Shown in pieces: positions 7,775-9,896 of a stretch of 9,896 bases of DNA; position 1 is the first letter of the stretch; each line of letters opens with the position of its first letter. Source of the stretch: CAYGZC01 sp964354225 (GTDB lineage: Bacteria; Bacteroidota; Ignavibacteria; UBA10030; SZUA-254); contig CAYGZC010000241.1 of NCBI GenBank assembly GCA_964354225.1, positions 1 through 9,896 of the forward strand, in the 5' to 3' direction. The notes below the pieces were generated by a model that saw only the letters and a list, made by a program, of their open reading frames with translations, was not told the origin of the DNA and did no database searches. The position numbers and the translations under genes were made by a program.

Positions 7775-8668
7775 ATAATTTTTGTATTTTTTCTTTTCGT
7801 GGCAATAATTGCATTACTAAGCTGGATAACGGCGCGAAGGAAGGTCGTTCAACAGCATAATATCTTGTTCCGCAGTGCAATGATGGTTAGCGGGGCAATA
7901 GCAGTCCTTGCCGTACTTCTCGCGCTCTCACAATTTTTTAGCATTATTCCGGCAGGACGTGTCGGTGTGGTCGATTTCTTCGGCATCGTTTCCGACCGTA
8001 CTCTATCGGCAGGTATTAACTTGGTCAATCCGATGGCAAAGATTCAGAAATACTCGATCCAAACAAAAGAGCATAAAGAAGCAATGCAGGTGCTCTAGCG
8101 GGAAGGATTGACGATTGGACTGGAGATCAGCGCTCTATACCGATTAAATCCCGATTCAGCTGCCCGGGTCTACAAAACGATTACCGGCGGCGATTATGAG
8201 ACTATAGTTCTTATCCCGCAATTCAGGTCGATGAGTCGTTCTGTAACGGCAAGTTTCCAGTCAAGTGCATTATACTCAACTGAACGTGAACGCCTTGGAG
8301 TAGCAATAATGGAAGAACTGGCAAAGGTCGTTGCTCCCCGCGGGATTATCATCGAAGCCACACCGTTACGCAACGCGGGACTTCCATCTCAGCTCACGGA
8401 AGCCATTGAACAAAAACAGCGTGTCGATCAAGAGAGCTAGAGAATGGAGTTCGTTTTAACGAAAGAAAAACAAGAAGCAGACCAGAAGAGAATAGAAACG
8501 CAGGGTATTACCGATTTCCAAAAAATAGTTGCAACAGGTATCAACGATCAGCTCTTACGGTGGAAGGGAATTGAAGCGACAATGAAAATTGCCGAGTCTC
8601 AGAATGCCAAAGTTGTCATCATCGGAAGCGGCAAAGACGGCCTTCCGATCATCCTCGATACAAATTAA
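7775..8668 (+). pseudogene. SPFH/prohibitin-family membrane protein gene with two in-frame TAG codons and ATA start
   Basis: Read through, this gives one continuous 297-codon frame resembling bacterial prohibitin-like proteins, membrane scaffolds often linked to membrane protease control. It has a hydrophobic N-terminus (2-19), a second membrane segment (about 36-52), then the SPFH domain from IIPAGRVGVVDFFG (57-70) through IPQFRSMSRSVTASF, APRGI and TPLR. A charged helical tail (EQKQRVDQES, RMEFVLTKEKQEADQKRIE) leads to a C-terminal KVVIIGSGKDGLPIILDTN, typical of the family. TAG occurs at 8096-8098 (codon 108) and 8438-8440 (codon 222). There is no frameshift, and protein similarity continues unbroken across both. 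The second TAG falls where relatives usually have Gln (ES-Q-RM), one C-to-T change away. With the ATA at the start there are three point lesions, so a recent pseudogene is most likely. Divergent from ldcA; convergent with the small lipoprotein gene, 13 bases away. Confidence 0.82.
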
Positions 8669-8681
8669 GCACGGCTGACGG

Positions 8682-8828
8682 TTACAGTTCCTGATCTGTC
8701 AGCAAGTCATCGGTATCGTACAGCTTCTCAGGATGTTTAATATATTCGGGCTTTTGCTGACGCTGACAAGCGATGAGCGTGATGAGTGAAAGCCCCGAAA
8801 TTATGCCGAGTATTTTCCAAATGTTCAT
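8682..8828 (-). CDS. Mini-lipoprotein (48 residues), unknown function
   Basis: A short open frame starting ATG at 8828 and ending TAA at 8682. The protein begins MNIWKILGIISGLSLITLIAC: positive charge at K5, a hydrophobic core and a lipobox L-I-A-C21, i.e. a textbook lipoprotein signal peptide. The mature part would be only 28 residues, CQRQQKPEYIKHPEKLYDT and then an acidic end DDLLTDQEL. A GGAG six bases before the ATG supports the start. The upstream gene's stop is 15 bases away, so the two probably form a small operon. The size recalls entericidin-like or accessory lipoproteins, but I recognise no family. Expected location is the periplasmic face of a membrane, attached by lipid. A chance frame is unlikely given the lipobox plus the ribosome binding site. 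Confidence 0.72.
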   Translation of the reverse strand: MNIWKILGIISGLSLITLIACQRQQKPEYIKHPEKLYDTDDLLTDQEL

Positions 8829-8834
8829 ACATAG

Positions 8835-8838
8835 CTCC
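8835..8838 (-). promoter_or_regulatory. Shine-Dalgarno GGAG that sets the mini-lipoprotein start
   Basis: On the minus strand GGAG is followed by six bases (CTATGT) and then the ATG at 8828. A second ATG at 8832, inside that spacer, is only two bases from GGAG and opens a different frame without a signal peptide. Spacing and encoded product both select 8828. Confidence 0.6.
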
Positions 8839-8843
8839 ATTAA

Positions 8844-8993
8844 TTATTGGGTGCAAATGAGTCCGACAGATTTCCATAACCGAAGATAAACAACTGAGAA
8901 CCAATGCTGTTTTTCAATTTCGTTAAGGAGCAAATATTCATGGATCATCCACTCTTCGCGGTTGATGATCTGCCATTTGTATTTAACTTTCAT
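8844..8993 (-). CDS. Small Trp-rich hypothetical protein (49 residues)
   Basis: ATG at 8993, TAA at 8844-8846. The protein starts MKVKYKWQIINREEWMIHEY, continues LLLNEIEKQHWFSVVYLRLW and ends KSVGLICTQ. It has four Trp (7, 15, 31, 40), three Tyr (5, 20, 36) and a mix of charged and hydrophobic residues that looks like a real folded or amphipathic peptide. There is no signal peptide and no membrane helix. It sits 15 bases upstream of the mini-lipoprotein gene in the same direction. A weak purine-rich GAAAG lies 9 bases before the ATG. I recognise no family. Support is compositional and contextual only, so a chance frame remains possible. Confidence 0.55.
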   Translation of the reverse strand: MKVKYKWQIINREEWMIHEYLLLNEIEKQHWFSVVYLRLWKSVGLICTQ

Positions 8994-9006
8994 AATATTA
9001 GCTTTC

Positions 9007-9040
9007 GTAAATTTTCTGATATAATTAGATGAATATTTAC
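9007..9040. promoter_or_regulatory. Imperfect 10-base inverted repeat, possible operator
   Basis: GTAAATTTTC at 9007-9016 faces GAATATTTAC at 9031-9040, matching at 9 of 10 positions around a 14-base AT-rich centre. It lies in the 131-base gap between the divergent small-gene pair and rluE, just upstream of the small pair, where an operator would sit. No convincing -35/-10 pair was found beside it, and AT-rich dyads arise easily by chance. Confidence 0.25.
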
Positions 9041-9124
9041 GATGCTATCTGTGGGTACCGTCACTGTACATGGTTAGTATCACTCAAGTAAGAGAATGGA
9101 CGAATACATAAAAATGCTGATAAT

Positions 9125-9721
9125 ATGCAAATTTCAAGCAATTATTTGATTTTTTATAAACCGTACAGAATCATTTGTCAGTTTAGTGATAGAGAAGGAA
9201 GGAATACGCTTTCTCATTATGGTCCGTTCCCGCCGGATGTCTATCCAGTTGGTAGATTGGATGCTGATAGTGAAGGATTAGTTCTACTCACGAACGATGG
9301 GAAGCTCAAACATTTTCTCCTCGAACCAAAGTACCAACATCCTCGCACTTATCTCGTTCAGGTGGAAAGAGTTCCTACGGCAGAAACTCTCAACAGGTTA
9401 CGTAATGGAGTTGTGATTGAAAAAATAAAAACATTGCCTACCCAAGTGAAGTTACTGACAGATGAGCCGATTCTTCCCGAGCGATCTGTCCCGATTCGAT
9501 TTCGGAAGACCGTTCCAACAACGTGGCTTGAAATTACTTTGCACGAAGGTCGCAATCGTCAGGTAAGAAAGATGACTGCCGCGATAGGTCATCCGACTTT
9601 ACGATTAATTCGAATTAGAATTGGATCACTAACACTTGAAGGATTGAAACCGGGTGAGAGTCGAGAGCTTACAAAACAAGAAATAAAATCGTTAAGAGAA
9701 TTAATAAAACCTGACAGATAA
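9125..9721 (+). CDS. rluE: RluE-like 23S rRNA pseudouridine synthase (RsuA/RluB/E/F family)
   Basis: A 198-residue pseudouridine synthase without an S4 domain, as in E. coli RluE (217 residues), which modifies U2457 of 23S rRNA. The catalytic motif is GRLDADSEG (43-51) with Asp46. Further family elements are FYKPYRIICQFSD (10-22), GLVLLTNDGKLKH (51-63), TYLVQVERVPT (75-85), PTTWLEITLHEGRNRQVRKM (131-150) and PTLRLIR (157-163). The order and the PTSWL/EGRNRQVR/PTLRLIR spacing match RluE best; RluF or RsuA carry an extra N-terminal RNA-binding domain that is absent here. The ATG at 9125 has no clear Shine-Dalgarno sequence, but the protein begins directly at the KPY motif, so nothing is missing. 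It appears monocistronic, closed by a hairpin that overlaps its stop codon. Confidence 0.93.
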   Translation: MQISSNYLIFYKPYRIICQFSDREGRNTLSHYGPFPPDVYPVGRLDADSEGLVLLTNDGKLKHFLLEPKYQHPRTYLVQVERVPTAETLNRLRNGVVIEKIKTLPTQVKLLTDEPILPERSVPIRFRKTVPTTWLEITLHEGRNRQVRKMTAAIGHPTLRLIRIRIGSLTLEGLKPGESRELTKQEIKSLRELIKPDR

Positions 9722-9738
9722 AAATACCTGTCAGGTTT
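9707..9738 (+). terminator. Hairpin terminator overlapping the rluE stop
   Basis: AAACCTGACAG (9707-9717) pairs perfectly with CTGTCAGGTTT (9728-9738): an 11-base-pair stem around a 10-base loop that contains the rluE TAA (9719-9721). The last codons of rluE (KPDR) form the left arm. The T-run after the stem is short (GTTT then AGAAC), so termination may depend on the stem and its A-rich left flank, which could also serve the opposite direction. Beyond it, 9739-9847 is AT-rich with no gene seen. Confidence 0.65.
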
Positions 9739-9847
9739 AGAACTTAATTATTAAGAGAGACATCTGAAAAATTAGAGATAAAGATAGATTTACAGAAACA
9801 GATACAAAATTTTAAAAAATTAGTAATAAACCAATTGCTCAAAAGCT

Positions 9848-9878
9848 GTTCAAGATATGTTCTTTGATAATATCGAAC
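9848..9878 (+). promoter_or_regulatory. boxA-like element inside a hairpin, possible rRNA operon leader
   Basis: TGTTCTTTGATAAT at 9858-9871 matches the E. coli rrn boxA TGCTCTTTAACAAT at 11 of 14 positions, all mismatches being transitions. It is framed by a stem: GTTC (9848-9851) with GAAC (9875-9878), and GATAT (9854-9858) with ATATC (9870-9874), with a two-base AA bulge on the left. Such elements precede 16S rRNA genes, where they bind NusB/NusE for antitermination. The window ends 18 bases later, so the rRNA gene itself is not visible. boxA also occurs in some CRISPR leaders, so the identity of the downstream gene is inferred. Confidence 0.4.
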
Positions 9879-9896
9879 TTGTTCATAGCCGGAAGA

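Noticed and set aside
7799..8668. Three separate small genes (7799-8098, 8108-8440, 8444-8668)
   Set aside because: All three are in the same frame, are separated only by single TAG codons and form consecutive parts of one SPFH protein, so they are one interrupted gene.
8674..8703. GCTGAC / GTCAGC inverted repeat between the SPFH gene and the mini-lipoprotein gene, as a terminator
   Set aside because: The stem is only 6 base pairs with an 18-base loop and no T-run, and most of it lies inside the lipoprotein coding sequence.
8769..8780. AGCGATGAGCGT, identical to 12 bases of the mreB-mreC microrepeat (3311-3322)
   Set aside because: Here it encodes part of the lipoprotein signal peptide and has no period-7 neighbours; most likely coincidence.

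Overview
The window looks like a chromosomal segment of a Bacteroidota/Chlorobiota-type bacterium, most likely from the Ignavibacteria side. This rests on family-level protein features: the PurN active-site loop with a 'KFGGKGMYG' stretch, the compact MreBCD and PBP2 set, and weak Shine-Dalgarno sequences before most genes. It is inferred from remembered family patterns, not from a database search.

Left three quarters (1-7649, all minus strand): a tightly packed gene run. In transcription order it is ldcA (LD-carboxypeptidase), purN and purH (late purine biosynthesis), then mreB, mreC, mreD, mrdA (PBP2) and the first 48 codons of rodA, which leaves the window at position 1. purN/purH, mreC/mreD, mreD/mrdA and mrdA/rodA are separated by 0-2 bases or overlap, as expected for translational coupling. 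The mre-mrdA-rodA genes encode the rod-shape elongasome: the MreB filament, the MreC/MreD membrane links, the PBP2 transpeptidase and the RodA glycosyltransferase. LdcA trims peptidoglycan peptides, so the run joins cell-wall synthesis, cell-wall recycling and IMP synthesis.

Right quarter (7650-9896): less ordinary. Divergent from ldcA is a plus-strand SPFH/prohibitin-like membrane protein gene whose whole length can be read in one frame, but which has two in-frame TAG codons and an ATA where the start codon should be, behind an excellent ribosome binding site. It is probably a young pseudogene; amber readthrough is the alternative. Convergent to it are two very small minus-strand genes (49 and 48 codons), of which the second encodes a clear mini-lipoprotein. 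Then comes rluE, a stand-alone rRNA pseudouridine synthase on the plus strand, closed by a strong hairpin that overlaps its stop codon. The last ~50 bases carry a boxA-like element in the loop of a hairpin, which suggests that a ribosomal RNA operon may begin just beyond the window.

No CRISPR array, insertion sequence, tRNA or phage gene was seen. The most interesting points are the amber-interrupted SPFH gene, the two undescribed small genes and the possible rrn leader at the right edge.
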